From Dehalococcoidales bacterium (GTDB lineage Bacteria > Chloroflexota > Dehalococcoidia > Dehalococcoidales > UBA5760): a stretch of 10,144 nt of DNA. Of this stretch, positions 1 to 6,892 are shown piece after piece (position 1 is the first letter of the stretch; every line of letters begins with the position of its first letter). The translations under genes and the position numbers were made by a program. Under the pieces are notes generated by a model. The model saw nothing but the letters and a program-made list of their open reading frames with translations. It was not told where the DNA came from and made no database searches. The DNA lies in contig DAOWJG010000185.1 in assembly GCA_030640485.1 (NCBI GenBank), forward strand, positions 1 to 10,144, read 5' to 3'.

Positions 1-253
1 GGAAGTTGCAGCCCCAGCTACCCAGAGAGAGGGCTAGAGTGCCGGGGAAGAAATGGAACAGGGGCTTCTTTTCAATCGGGTCAGCGGCTACTGATGATAC
101 CTGGGCATAGTTTAAGTTATACAGGGCGCCATCCCTATTCTGGTACATACGGCAAACACCGAGTTTATCCGGATTGATAAGGCAGCGCCACTGACAGATA
201 TTACACCTGACTCTGGAGTTGGGCAGCTTCTCATAGAGCATTGCCTCGTGCAT
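1..253 (-). CDS. amrS: AmmeMemoRadiSam-system radical SAM enzyme, N-terminal part (runs off left edge)
   Basis: The first 84 residues of a leftward gene are present and the rest lies beyond base 1. I translated it by hand. It begins MHEAMLYEKL, followed by a cysteine cluster C17-x2-C20-x3-C24-x9-C34, then an LYNLNYAQVSS stretch, DPIEKKPLFHF at about 58-68, and a PGT...GCNF segment ending at the edge. This order is typical of the AmmeMemoRadiSam radical SAM family, which is related to pyruvate formate-lyase activating enzymes. C82 would be the first cysteine of the CxxxCxxC motif that holds the SAM-cleaving 4Fe-4S cluster; the other two are off the edge. The substrate of this family is not established to my knowledge. 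The start at 253 is supported by AGGTGG at 259-264, five bases upstream. An internal ATG at 241 is less likely, because it lacks such a site. Partner genes (Memo and AMMECR1 homologues) are not in the window. Family assignment is fairly sure; the symbol less so. Confidence 0.82.
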   Translation of the reverse strand, partial: MHEAMLYEKLPNSRVRCNICQWRCLINPDKLGVCRMYQNRDGALYNLNYAQVSSVAADPIEKKPLFHFFPGTLALSLGSWGCNF

Positions 254-279
254 AGCTACCACCTTTACCCTTTAACCTA

Positions 280-288
280 ATTATATCA
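280..288 (-). promoter_or_regulatory. Extended -10 promoter of the radical SAM gene
   Basis: Read leftward, this is TGATATAAT, a perfect TATAAT preceded by the TGn extension. That form can work without a good -35 box, and none is visible at 16-18 bases upstream. Transcription would start near 273, giving a leader of about 20 bases that contains the AGGTGG ribosome site. It is inferred from sequence only. Confidence 0.55.
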
Positions 289-341
289 CTCGTTTAGTGT
301 TAGTTATAGCCCTGGATTTGTTATCACCCTCATCCCCTGTG

Positions 342-403
342 TCCCCCTCTTCCTCGAGGAAGAGGGGGAATGATTATTAAAAAGAGGGGCTGGCGCCCCT
401 CTT
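342..403. repeat. Two adjacent hairpins built from four alternating copies of CCCCTCTT/AAGAGGGG
   Basis: Bases 342-369 form a perfect 28-bp palindrome centred between 355 and 356, with arms TCCCCCTCTTCCTC and its complement. Thirteen bases on, 382-390 (AAGAGGGGC) and 395-403 (GCCCCTCTT) form a 9-bp stem with a 4-base loop. The octamer CCCCTCTT therefore appears at 344-351 and 396-403, and its complement at 360-367 and 382-389, so alternative pairings are possible. Read leftward, the second stem runs into TTTTTAATAAT, so it could terminate leftward transcription. However, the nearest genes diverge from this gap, so no obvious transcript needs terminating here. The arrangement resembles intergenic REP-like or miniature-element repeats. 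Together with 254-341 and 404-469, nothing else recognisable was seen in this gap. Confidence 0.7.
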
Positions 404-469
404 AAACACCCTCTTGTTCAACATTAACTATATGCTTGAGGCAGCTTTACAACAGGCGATGGTTTTCTA

Positions 470-823
470 ATGTTAAAGATAACCACCGTCTTCCTTGGTC
501 TGTTATCGCCCAGATGCCACGAGTATGAGGAATGTCCGAGAGACGATAAGAAGATACTGGGCTTAGACAATATAGATATAACTGAGGCATTCCAGTTCCC
601 ATCCACAAGGCGAGAGCTACTCGACAAGCTTCAGGTTAGAGTGGTAGTATTTCCTGGCAGAATAGAAGTTAATGCCGTGTTTCCCATAGACCCAATCGTT
701 TGTCAAAAGTATACTTCCCCTTGGCAAGGGGATAGGGATAAAGGGGATAGGGTACTAAATTGGGAGTTAGAAGTGGTGAGGTTGATAAACAATCTCAAAG
801 AGGAGGTAAGGAAGTCAGTATGA
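470..823 (+). pseudogene. Probable remnant of a serine recombinase C-terminus, fused to unrelated sequence
   Basis: This 117-codon frame is open from the ATG at 470; a TGA at 437-439 lies in frame upstream. Residues of about 45-75 read STRRELLDKLQVRVVVF followed by PGRIEVNAVFPI, which resembles the end of large serine recombinases (a 'kRelL..l..rVvv.pdriev' pattern). Those proteins are about 500 residues long, and no catalytic domain is present, so at most the tail survives. The 45 residues before it are not recognised. After it, the DNA carries a short inverted repeat (716-732) and the frame continues through low-complexity WQGDRDKGDRV to a stop at 821-823. That stop overlaps the proC start as ATGA, and codons KEEVR are the proC ribosome site. 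No good ribosome site precedes 470. It may be a decayed fragment, or a short coupled ORF that is still translated. The recombinase link is by eye and moderately uncertain. Confidence 0.4.
716..732. repeat. Short inverted repeat TCCCCTTG/CAAGGGGA with GGGGATAGGG repeats after it
   Basis: Arms TCCCCTTG (716-723) and CAAGGGGA (725-732) flank a single base, so a real hairpin would open to a loop of about five. Just downstream, GGGATAGGG-like units occur twice (730-752). This interrupts the protein-like signal of the remnant frame and resembles the C/G-rich repeats at 342-403. An inserted intergenic repeat is likely. Confidence 0.45.
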
Positions 824-1620
824 AAATAACCTTTATCGGCGGCGGAAATATGGGTGAGGCAATGCTAGCTGCCATCTTGGCCAGGGGGCTTAGCTCCAAA
901 GGGGCTATCACGGTTAGTGATATTAGCGAGTCTCGCCGTGAGTATCTGGAGCAAAAATATGGGGTTAGTGTGACGAGTGATAATCACGAAGCTATTGGGG
1001 GAGTAGATGTGGTGATTCTGGCAATTAAACCGCAGCAGCTAGCTGAGGTAATGGCGGGGCTTAATGAGGAGTTTAGGTCACCGCAACTGGTACTATCTAT
1101 CATTGCCGGGGCCAGAATTGATACCCTGTGCCAGGGACTTGGCTATCGTCAGATAGTGCGGGTGATGCCCAATGCCCCTGCTCAGATAGGCGAGGGGATG
1201 AGTGTCTGGGCAGACACTGCTGAGGTAACCAGGGAGCAGAGGGAGTGGGCTGGCTCTATTCTTGGTGCCATGGGTAAGGAGATTTATGTTGATGATGAGA
1301 AGTGTATTGATATGGCCACCGCCGTAAGTGGCAGCGGTCCCGCTTATGTTTTCCTCTTTACCGAAGCGTTGACTAGCGCGGCGATGCATATCGGGCTTTC
1401 TTATGAGATAGCGCAGGAGCTGGTCCAGCAGACAGTCCTGGGCTCAGCGCACTTTATGCAGCGCTCGGATAAGTTGCCGGCGGAGCTGCGCCGAATGGTA
1501 ACCTCCCCCGGCGGCACCACGGCTGAGGCATTAGCTGAGTTAGAAAAAGGACAGTTTGCTGAACTAATAAAGCAGGCAGTTACCGCCGCCTATAATAGAG
1601 CCAAAGAATTGGGTAGTTAG
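820..1620 (+). CDS. proC: Pyrroline-5-carboxylate reductase
   Basis: It catalyses the last step of proline synthesis in the cytoplasm: NAD(P)H-dependent reduction of 1-pyrroline-5-carboxylate to L-proline. The 266-residue protein has the usual family length. The N-terminal Rossmann fold starts MKITFIGGGNMGEAML, with the dinucleotide-binding GGGNMG at 7-12. RVMPNAP follows at about 114-120, with QIGEGMSVW after it. The C-terminal dimer and substrate domain carries VSGSGPAYVF at 169-178 and the signature VTSPGGTTAEAL at 227-238. The start at 820 is chosen over an in-frame ATG at 760 because it begins exactly at the Rossmann strand and has GAGGAGGT at 800-807; that site is somewhat distant, at 12 bases. 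The upstream remnant frame overlaps it as ATGA, and no promoter was recognised close by. The gene stands alone; proA and proB are not in the window. Confidence 0.96.
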   Translation: MKITFIGGGNMGEAMLAAILARGLSSKGAITVSDISESRREYLEQKYGVSVTSDNHEAIGGVDVVILAIKPQQLAEVMAGLNEEFRSPQLVLSIIAGARIDTLCQGLGYRQIVRVMPNAPAQIGEGMSVWADTAEVTREQREWAGSILGAMGKEIYVDDEKCIDMATAVSGSGPAYVFLFTEALTSAAMHIGLSYEIAQELVQQTVLGSAHFMQRSDKLPAELRRMVTSPGGTTAEALAELEKGQFAELIKQAVTAAYNRAKELGS

Positions 1621-1819
1621 TAACTTGTACCCTGGTTTTATCAAGGTTGTTGGGTCAGGTATCTATCATAACCATTCTATAGAACCGTTTATTGCCTTGC
1701 CTTTTGCTTCCCCCCTTTTGTGATCGAGGAGAATTTGTATTCTTTAAGGGTGTGCCATCCTCTGCATGTTATTGAGTGTAAGCAGCTTGAATTTAAGCCC
1801 TTAACTTTGTGACAGCCAT
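1621..1819. other. Intergenic gap with no recognised gene
   Basis: This stretch after proC holds no convincing open frame on either strand, no strong terminator hairpin and no RNA gene that I can recognise. An imperfect pairing of CCTGG and CAAGG near 1631-1648 is too weak to call. The promoter of the next operon begins at its right end. Confidence 0.6.
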
Positions 1820-1848
1820 TTGACAAATTATCCTACAAGTGGCATAAT
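1820..1848 (+). promoter_or_regulatory. Sigma-70 promoter of the regulator-exporter operon
   Basis: TTGACA at 1820-1825 is a perfect -35 box. After a 17-base spacer comes CATAAT at 1843-1848, five of six matches to the -10 consensus. The predicted transcription start is near 1855, so the leader before the start codon at 1892 is about 37 bases. Because the TTG of the -35 box is also in frame with the regulator gene, a mechanical start call at 1820 would be wrong. Confidence 0.75.
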
Positions 1849-1882
1849 TATGAATAATCAGATATATAATACTTGTAGGATA
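1829..1882. promoter_or_regulatory. 12-bp inverted repeat straddling the promoter (probable operator)
   Basis: TATCCTACAAGT at 1829-1840 is repeated as its exact complement ACTTGTAGGATA at 1871-1882, with 30 bases between. The left arm lies between the -35 and -10 boxes and the right arm directly abuts the GGAGGT ribosome site. The left arm is upstream of the predicted transcription start, so the pair cannot form an mRNA hairpin; it is better read as two DNA sites. Centre-to-centre spacing is 42 bp, four helical turns. The adjacent AbrB-type protein is the natural candidate to bind it and repress its own operon; that part is inference. Confidence 0.6.
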
Positions 1883-1891
1883 GGAGGTATC

Positions 1892-2182
1892 ATGAGAATT
1901 AAACGTGGTATGGGTAAGCACCGATGTTTTGGTTCAGCTACGGTTGGGCCTAAAGGACAAATAGTGATACCGGTCAATGCTCGCAAAGAGTTAGGTATAG
2001 ATACCGGAACTACACTCCTATTTTTTACCGGCCCTGAAAAGAGAATGTTAGTATTACTCCCAGCTGATGTCATGGAAGAAATGCTGAGCATGATGAGTGA
2101 AGGGCTTGCCCACTTCGAGAAGATAGTGAAAGAGCATAAGTTAAAAGCAGCCAAGGCAGAGAAAGGGGATGAGTCAAGGTGA
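1892..2182 (+). CDS. AbrB/MazE/SpoVT-family DNA-binding regulator
   Basis: A 96-residue protein with one swapped-hairpin AbrB domain. The diagnostic core is GSATVGPKGQIVIP at 14-27, followed by ARKELGI at 30-36 and a GTTLLFF strand. The basic N-terminus (MRIKRGMGKHR) may contact DNA. The C-terminal half, from about residue 58, is an amphipathic, charged helix ending [12 protein letters not shown], longer than in antitoxin-type MazE proteins. No toxin gene lies beside it. Start: the ATG at 1892 has GGAGGT at 1883-1888 and begins after the predicted transcription start; upstream in-frame starts at 1820 (the -35 box) and 1850 lie before it. It is the first gene of an export operon and overlaps the next gene by four bases (GTGA). 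It probably regulates the operon, including itself, through the inverted repeat in its promoter. Its signal or ligand is unknown. Confidence 0.85.
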   Translation: MRIKRGMGKHRCFGSATVGPKGQIVIPVNARKELGIDTGTTLLFFTGPEKRMLVLLPADVMEEMLSMMSEGLAHFEKIVKEHKLKAAKAEKGDESR

Positions 2183-3456
2183 AACGCTGGAAAATTGTCG
2201 CTATCGTAATCTTGTGCCTGACTTTAGCTGGCACGGTGGCCTGTCGCCCGGTTAGTGGTGGGGGAGATGAAGAAGAGTTTACCGGGCAACTGGTCGAGGT
2301 GATTCGTGGTGATTTAACCGTTAGCGTCAGTGGCAGTGGCTCTATAGAAGTCTCTGATGAAGTAAAGTTAGCTTTTGACGGTGGTGGTGAGGTGAGTAGG
2401 ATATATGTTGAGGAGGGCGATGTGGTCAGCAAGGGCCAGGTGCTGGCCGTGTTAGTTCCCCAGGACAGGGAGGCTTTAGAGCTGGCGGTGACCCATGCGG
2501 AGGTAGCGCTGTTGCAGGCAAGATATAACCTGGACCAGGCTGAAAATCCTTTTACCGAGGAGGAAATTAGTGATGCTGAGCAGGCGGTAGAGGATGCTGA
2601 AGATTTCCTGGATATAGCTGATGATATGCTGAGATATGCGCTCAGTCATGGTGGTGAGTGGGAAGTACTGCAGTGGCAGATGGAGGTATTAAATGCCGAA
2701 ATTAGGCTGGAGATGGCTGAGGACACGTTGGACGCCATGCTAAATGAGCGTGATGAGGACCAGATAGAAATTCTGGAGTTGCAGGTATATTCTGCTGAGC
2801 AGGCTCTGGAGGAAGCACAAAGTGCCCTGGAAATAGAAACCATCACGGCTCCCTTTGCTGGAGTCGTGGCCAATGTATCTGTTGAGGAAGGGGACATTAT
2901 CCCACCCCCGACGGTATCACAGGTGACCATTGTCCACCTAATCGATACCAGCAGTATGGAGCTGGTTGTGGAGCTAGATGAAATAGATATTCCCGGTGTA
3001 GAGTGGAGACAGAGGGTCATTATTGAAATCGATGCCCTGCCGGGCATTCAACTTGAGGGCAGTGTTATTTCCATTTCTCCAATGCCGACGGTAGAGGCCG
3101 GCTTAGTATTATATAGTGTTAAGGTTGGCTTTGAGGTCCCTGGGGGTTCTGGTCTGAGGGTCGGTATGAGTGCCACCGTTGATATTGTGCTCAGTGAGCG
3201 GAGTGATGCCTTGCTGGTACCCGACCGGGCGATTAAGTATGATAGTCAGGGTAATCCTGTAGTTTGGGTGATGGTTGATAGGGAGCCCGAAGGAATTAAG
3301 GAGTTTGAGGAGCGGTCGGTAGTTATCGGTATCAGTGATGGTTTCCAGACCGAGATTAAGGCTGGGCTTAGTGAGGATGAAATAGTGGCTATAGAAGTGC
3401 CGGTGGAATCAGGCACATCGGGTAGCCCGGGGTTTCCTTTTGGGCCGCCGCATTAG
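2179..3456 (+). CDS. HlyD/MacA-like periplasmic adaptor lipoprotein of an ABC exporter
   Basis: A 425-residue membrane-fusion-type protein. It has a lysine/arginine-tipped signal peptide ([13 protein letters not shown]) with a likely lipobox GTVAC, placing the lipidated cysteine at residue 22. The first half of the lipoyl-like domain, [20 protein letters not shown], is at 71-90. A long heptad-rich coiled coil spans about 98-216 and is very acidic. The second lipoyl half begins ITAPFAGVV at 222-230 with VEEGD after it. A beta-barrel and a C-terminal domain ([11 protein letters not shown]) follow. Partners are the ATPase and permease encoded next, as in MacAB-type exporters; the substrate is unknown. 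The start is GTG inside a GTGA overlap with the regulator, with AGGGG ten bases upstream, so translational coupling is likely. In an organism with a single membrane this would be an extracytoplasmic lipoprotein instead of a trans-periplasmic adaptor. The family is secure. Confidence 0.9.
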   Translation: MKRWKIVAIVILCLTLAGTVACRPVSGGGDEEEFTGQLVEVIRGDLTVSVSGSGSIEVSDEVKLAFDGGGEVSRIYVEEGDVVSKGQVLAVLVPQDREALELAVTHAEVALLQARYNLDQAENPFTEEEISDAEQAVEDAEDFLDIADDMLRYALSHGGEWEVLQWQMEVLNAEIRLEMAEDTLDAMLNERDEDQIEILELQVYSAEQALEEAQSALEIETITAPFAGVVANVSVEEGDIIPPPTVSQVTIVHLIDTSSMELVVELDEIDIPGVEWRQRVIIEIDALPGIQLEGSVISISPMPTVEAGLVLYSVKVGFEVPGGSGLRVGMSATVDIVLSERSDALLVPDRAIKYDSQGNPVVWVMVDREPEGIKEFEERSVVIGISDGFQTEIKAGLSEDEIVAIEVPVESGTSGSPGFPFGPPH

Positions 3457-3497
3457 GTAATAAACCCAAAAATATTGGCTATTATAGGTCTAAAGAT

Positions 3498-4160
3498 ATG
3501 GTTGAGCTGGAAAACATTACCAAGGTTTACCACATGGGTAAGGTAGAGGTTCATGCCTTGAGAGGGGTGACTCTCTCTATCGCTGAGGGGGAAATGATTG
3601 CGGTCATTGGTGCCTCAGGTTCAGGTAAATCTACCATGCTGAACGTAATCGGCTTGCTAGACAGACCTGCTTCCGGTAGGTATCTGTTTAAGGGGGTTGA
3701 TGTCAGCCAGCTTAATGATAACCAGCTGGCTGAGATGAGGAATAAAGAGTTTGGGTTTGTCTTTCAGGACTTTAACCTGCTGCCGCGGGCAACGGCTTTG
3801 GCCAATGTCGAGCTGCCTCTTATTTATAGTGGTAATGTCCGCCGGAGACGAGAACGTGCTGGCGAAGCATTGGAGCGGGTAGGATTGGGGGAGAGGGCTA
3901 ACCACAAACCTACTGAGATGTCGGGGGGTGAACAACAGCGGGTAGCTATCGCCCGGGCACTGGTTAATAATCCGTCTCTCATTCTAGCCGATGAGCCAAC
4001 GGGTAATCTTGACACTCACTCTTCTGCCGAGATTATGTCTATTTTCCAACAGCTTCACCGGGAAGGTAAGACTGTAGTTCTCATTACCCATGAGGCAGAT
4101 ATCGCCGCTCAAGCTGAGCGTATCATTCGCCTTCAGGATGGGAGGATTATGAGCCGGTGA
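3498..4160 (+). CDS. ABC transporter ATP-binding protein, MacB/LolD type
   Basis: A 220-residue ATPase, the usual size for stand-alone subunits of the MacB/LolD/FtsE group. It hydrolyses ATP on the cytoplasmic face to drive the permease encoded next. Walker A is GASGSGKST at 38-46, the Q-loop glutamine is at 90 (VFQDFNLLP), the ABC signature is [15 protein letters not shown] at 141-155, Walker B is [12 protein letters not shown] at 161-172, and the H-loop histidine is at 198 (LITHE). All catalytic elements are present. The EPTGNLD form is typical of this group. The gap to the upstream adaptor is 41 bases, without a good Shine-Dalgarno sequence before the ATG. Its stop overlaps the permease start as GTGA. 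What it exports cannot be told from sequence; macrolides, peptides and lipoproteins are all substrates of relatives. Confidence 0.95.
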   Translation: MVELENITKVYHMGKVEVHALRGVTLSIAEGEMIAVIGASGSGKSTMLNVIGLLDRPASGRYLFKGVDVSQLNDNQLAEMRNKEFGFVFQDFNLLPRATALANVELPLIYSGNVRRRRERAGEALERVGLGERANHKPTEMSGGEQQRVAIARALVNNPSLILADEPTGNLDTHSSAEIMSIFQQLHREGKTVVLITHEADIAAQAERIIRLQDGRIMSR

Positions 4161-5410
4161 AGTTTAGAGACTATCTAGTTGTTGCCCTAAAATCACTCTC
4201 GACCAATAAGCTGCGTTCCTCCTTAACCATGCTGGGCATAATAATTGGTGTTGCCGCCGTAATTGGGCTTATGTCGATAGGGAGGGGGGTTGAAGCCAGT
4301 ATTACCTCCACCTTCGAAGCGCTGGGCACTAATGCTATCTACGTTATGCCTAGTACGCCGGGCGCGTCGGGGTTCGGTGGACTGACTGGGAGCACGCCTA
4401 CGCTTAGTGTGGATGATGCCGAGGCTTTGGCTGACCCATCTCACGTTCGTTCGGTGGCCGCCGTAGCCCCGGTTGGCAGCAGCTATGCTGACGTAATCGC
4501 AGGCAACGAAAGCGTTACCATCGCCATAACCGGTACTACTCCAGCATATATGGGAGTCATGAATTACTCTTTAGCCTCAGGGCAATTCATCTCCGAAAGG
4601 AATATGTCGCATAGAGATTCGGTGGTGGTACTGGGGGATAAAGTAGCTACCGACCTTTTTGGCTCGGACGATCCTGTCGGACAAAAGGTTAAGATTAAGG
4701 GGCGTCGGTTTACGGTTGTTGGGGTTCTGGAAGCTAAAGGTGGCGCGATTATGGGGGTTAGCCAGGATGAGCTAGTTGTAGTACCAATCACTACCTATCA
4801 CACCCGGCTATTTACCCAGCGCACAGTTAGTGGCGAAGATGCTGTTCAATCAATAATAGTCCAGGCAGCCAGTGCCGAAGCTATAGACAGTGCGATTTAT
4901 GATATTGAGGCTGTTTTACGGCAGCGCCATCGGTTGGCCGCTGATGATGAAGATGACTTTTCGGTTATTAGCCAGGAGCAGATACTTGGTACGTTGCAGC
5001 AGATAACCGGGATGCTTACTCTGTTTCTGGGAGCCATTGCCGGTATTTCCTTGCTCGTTGGTGGCATCGGCATTATGAACATTATGCTGGTTTCGGTAAC
5101 CGAACGCACCCGGGAGATAGGTATTCGTAAGGCGGTGGGGGCGAAGCGGCGGGATATCTTACGCCAGTTCCTGCTCGAGGCGGCGGTGCTCAGCCTGGTC
5201 GGCAGTGGTATTGGTATAGTCGGTGGCGTGGTTATGGCGCGGCTTTTTTCAGGTTTCAATTTTGGTGATGGGGCGTTTGTGGCGGTGGTATCGCCGGATA
5301 TCATAGCCTTGGCGATTTCAGTGGCTATTTTCATCGGCATTGTCTCGGGGATATACCCAGCACTGAGAGCATCCAGGCTGAATCCTATTGATGCTCTCCA
5401 TTACGGGTGA
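4157..5410 (+). CDS. MacB-like ABC transporter permease (FtsX domain)
   Basis: A 417-residue permease with the MacB topology. One membrane segment lies near the N-terminus (about 22-42, [17 protein letters not shown]). A large extracytoplasmic MacB core domain follows at about 45-280, and three membrane segments sit in the FtsX domain at about 285-314, 338-362 and 382-403. Between the second and third lies the conserved cytoplasmic coupling motif [19 protein letters not shown] (316-334). The end, [18 protein letters not shown], is the standard family C-terminus. The ATPase domain is a separate upstream gene, unlike E. coli MacB, where the two are fused. The start is GTG at 4157 in a GTGA overlap with the ATPase gene, which favours equal production of the two subunits. 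Such pumps use a mechanotransmission mechanism; the substrate here is unknown. Confidence 0.94.
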   Translation: MKFRDYLVVALKSLSTNKLRSSLTMLGIIIGVAAVIGLMSIGRGVEASITSTFEALGTNAIYVMPSTPGASGFGGLTGSTPTLSVDDAEALADPSHVRSVAAVAPVGSSYADVIAGNESVTIAITGTTPAYMGVMNYSLASGQFISERNMSHRDSVVVLGDKVATDLFGSDDPVGQKVKIKGRRFTVVGVLEAKGGAIMGVSQDELVVVPITTYHTRLFTQRTVSGEDAVQSIIVQAASAEAIDSAIYDIEAVLRQRHRLAADDEDDFSVISQEQILGTLQQITGMLTLFLGAIAGISLLVGGIGIMNIMLVSVTERTREIGIRKAVGAKRRDILRQFLLEAAVLSLVGSGIGIVGGVVMARLFSGFNFGDGAFVAVVSPDIIALAISVAIFIGIVSGIYPALRASRLNPIDALHYG

Positions 5411-5461
5411 TATTATGGATGATGAAGACATCGTAGACGGAGGTAAGGCAAGCAACTTTTT

Positions 5462-5950
5462 ATGAATTGGCTCGATATCGTTATCATCGTGGTGGTAGGT
5501 GTTACCACCTTTATCGGACTGAGAAAGGGAATAATAAAGGCGGCATTAACCCTAGCTGGATTGGTGCTTGGCATATTCCTGGCGGGTCGCTATTATATCC
5601 CCTTTTCTGAACAGCTAACGTTTATTTCCTCACCCGGTTGGGCGAAGGTGGCGGCCTTTGCTATCATATTCATTGGTGTGATGGTAATTGCGGTGGTGCT
5701 GGCACGCCTCCTGGAGCAGGTGACTTCAGCGATAATGCTTGGTTGGGCTAACCGGCTGGTGGGCGCTATCCTTGGTTTTGTGATAGGAGCCATGTTCTGT
5801 GGTGCCTTTTTGGCTATTTGGGTCAAATACCTGGGTATATCGGGGGCGATTGCCGAATCAAACATTGCCCCTATTTTATTAGACCAGTTTCCTAACGTGC
5901 TGGCACTACTACCTGAGAAATTTGATACCATACGGTCTTTCTTTGAGTAG
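5462..5950 (+). CDS. CvpA-family membrane protein
   Basis: A 162-residue integral membrane protein with four likely helices at about 4-20, 24-42, 62-82 and 99-121. It starts MNWLDIVIIVVVG and has the family's GLRKG turn at 19-23 and a GWANRLVGAILGF segment at 94-106. CvpA was named for its role in colicin V production in E. coli; its biochemical activity is not settled. A possible ribosome site GGAGGT at 5439-5444 lies 17 bases from the ATG, unusually far, and no other in-frame start exists because TAA at 5444-5446 closes the frame. A 16-codon frame overlaps the start as ATGA (5415-5465). The gene follows the permease by 51 bases and precedes a strong terminator, so it is probably the last member of the exporter operon. 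Any functional link to export is inference. Confidence 0.85.
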   Translation: MNWLDIVIIVVVGVTTFIGLRKGIIKAALTLAGLVLGIFLAGRYYIPFSEQLTFISSPGWAKVAAFAIIFIGVMVIAVVLARLLEQVTSAIMLGWANRLVGAILGFVIGAMFCGAFLAIWVKYLGISGAIAESNIAPILLDQFPNVLALLPEKFDTIRSFFE

Positions 5951-6001
5951 TTGGTTATTGGCTGCCCCTATCTAGATTCTAGTGCCAGTGAGGCAATGAT
6001 T

Positions 6002-6040
6002 AACCCCCGTTAGATAATATTAGTTAGTCTAACGGGGGTT
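6002..6040 (+). terminator. Rho-independent terminator of the exporter operon
   Basis: AACCCCCGTTAGA at 6002-6014 pairs perfectly with TCTAACGGGGGTT at 6028-6040, a 13-bp stem with a 13-base loop, followed by TTTTGCTT counting the last stem bases. It lies about 50 bases after the CvpA gene. Leftward, the stem is followed by TTAATCATTG, a weaker tail, but it may also stop transcripts of the convergent ferredoxin gene, which ends at 6066. Confidence 0.88.
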
Positions 6041-6065
6041 TTGCTTCCTATGGTCAGTTTCAGCC

Positions 6066-6338
6066 CTAGTAGGTTCCGGCGGCTGGCTCCTCATCTGGGT
6101 GCAGCCGGTGCCATTTCTCCAGGAGCTGCTCTTTAGTCTCAGCATGCTCGGGGTCAAGTTCACAGCAATCAACCGGGCAGACTTCAACACACTTGGACTC
6201 TTCATGGCTGCCAATGCACTCGGTGCATTTATCGGGGTCAATCACATAGATTGTCTCCCCTTCACTAATTGCCTCATTGGGGCATTCCGGTTCACAGGCT
6301 CCGCAGCTAATACACTCATCAGTAATTTTGTACGCCAT
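6066..6338 (-). CDS. 2[4Fe-4S] ferredoxin, Allochromatium/YfhL type
   Basis: A 90-residue low-potential electron carrier of the cytoplasm. The first cluster motif is C9-x2-C12-x2-C15-x3-C19-P. The second is C38-x2-C41-x8-C50-x3-C54-P, with the eight-residue insertion between its second and third cysteines, and a C-terminal helical extension ([11 protein letters not shown]). The insertion and extension are marks of the Allochromatium vinosum/YfhL ferredoxin type, which has very low redox potentials. Two extra cysteines follow at 58-59. The ATG is preceded by AGGAGGT at 6343-6349, an excellent site. It lies 68 bases after coaD on the same strand, with a possible promoter of its own in that gap, and is the last gene before the shared terminator. 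Downstream of an Rnf cluster it could feed electrons to or accept them from that complex; this is only a suggestion from position. Confidence 0.93.
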   Translation of the reverse strand: MAYKITDECISCGACEPECPNEAISEGETIYVIDPDKCTECIGSHEESKCVEVCPVDCCELDPEHAETKEQLLEKWHRLHPDEEPAAGTY

Positions 6339-6380
6339 ATATACCTCCTGTCTTTGTTCCTGAGGAATTACTTCGTTTTC

Positions 6381-6409
6381 ATAATACGCTCGGTTTTTGG
6401 TAATTTCTA
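6381..6409 (-). promoter_or_regulatory. Possible promoter of the ferredoxin gene
   Basis: Read leftward, TAGAAA (6409-6404, overlapping the coaD stop) and TATTAT (6386-6381) are spaced by 17 bases, matching the -35 and -10 consensus at four and five of six positions. The start of transcription would be near 6374, about 36 bases before the ATG. It would let the ferredoxin be made independently of the long upstream operon. Confidence 0.35.
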
Positions 6410-6892
6410 CATTTTTCTATTAACCTTCCTTGTTAGAGCTATGGCTACGTGTTTGGGGACAAGGTCATTAACATTACCCCCCAGCCTGGCGGCTTCCTTG
6501 AGCAGGCTGGAGCTGAGGAACTGGTATTTCAGGTCTGACATTAGGCAGACTAGCTCTATATCAGGGGACAACTTTTTGTTCATCATGGCCAAATCGAATT
6601 CCCGCTCGAAGTCGGCGCTCATTCTCAGCCCGCGTACTATAGTCTGTGCCTTTAGCTCCTTAGCAAAGTCAACGGTCAGCCCGGAAAAAACTCTTACCTC
6701 AACATTAGGCAGCGTAGTTACGGACTGCCTTACCAGTTCTGCCCTCTCTTCGGTAGTGAAGAGAAGAGACTTCTCCGGGGTTTCATAGACCCCAATAATT
6801 AGCCTGTCGAATAGTTTAGTGGCTCTGATGATAATATCAAGATGCCCGTTGGTTATGGGGTCGAAGCTGCCGGGATAGATGGCAATGGTCAA
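6407..6892 (-). CDS. coaD: Phosphopantetheine adenylyltransferase
   Basis: It transfers AMP from ATP to 4'-phosphopantetheine to give dephospho-CoA, the penultimate step of coenzyme A synthesis. With the chosen start it has 161 residues, close to E. coli CoaD (159). The nucleotidyltransferase motif is [13 protein letters not shown] at 7-19 with the TxGH box at 14-17. [10 protein letters not shown] at 87-96 matches the conserved phosphopantetheine/ATP-site segment, and the C-terminal signature reads FLSSSLLKE at 125-133. The start is decided as TTG at 6892: it places the first residue where the family begins ([12 protein letters not shown]), has GGAG eight bases upstream, and forms a 4-base TTGA overlap with the rsmD stop. 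An in-frame ATG at 6925 would add eleven unconserved residues and overlap rsmD by 37 bases. Pairing of rsmD with coaD is a very common bacterial arrangement. Confidence 0.95.
   Translation of the reverse strand: MTIAIYPGSFDPITNGHLDIIIRATKLFDRLIIGVYETPEKSLLFTTEERAELVRQSVTTLPNVEVRVFSGLTVDFAKELKAQTIVRGLRMSADFEREFDLAMMNKKLSPDIELVCLMSDLKYQFLSSSLLKEAARLGGNVNDLVPKHVAIALTRKVNRKM

Noticed and set aside
424..627. Leftward 67-codon frame opposite the recombinase remnant
   Set aside because: No recognisable motif and serine-rich composition; the rightward strand carries the protein-like signal.
1820..1891. Longer AbrB-family protein starting at 1820 or 1850
   Set aside because: The TTG at 1820 is part of the TTGACA -35 box, and 1850 precedes the predicted transcription start; the ATG at 1892 has GGAGGT and matches the family start.
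1892..2182. Antitoxin of a MazEF-like toxin-antitoxin pair
   Set aside because: The AbrB fold is shared with MazE, but the next gene is an export adaptor and no small toxin gene lies on either side.
4897..5340. A 147-codon leftward frame opposite the permease gene
   Set aside because: Fully antisense to a permease with all expected motifs; the translation is proline/serine/threonine-rich, typical of antisense shadows.
6099..6788. A 229-codon rightward open frame opposite coaD and the ferredoxin gene
   Set aside because: It lies antisense to two genes with complete family motifs and proper starts, and its translation shows no recognisable domain. It is a shadow of their codon use.
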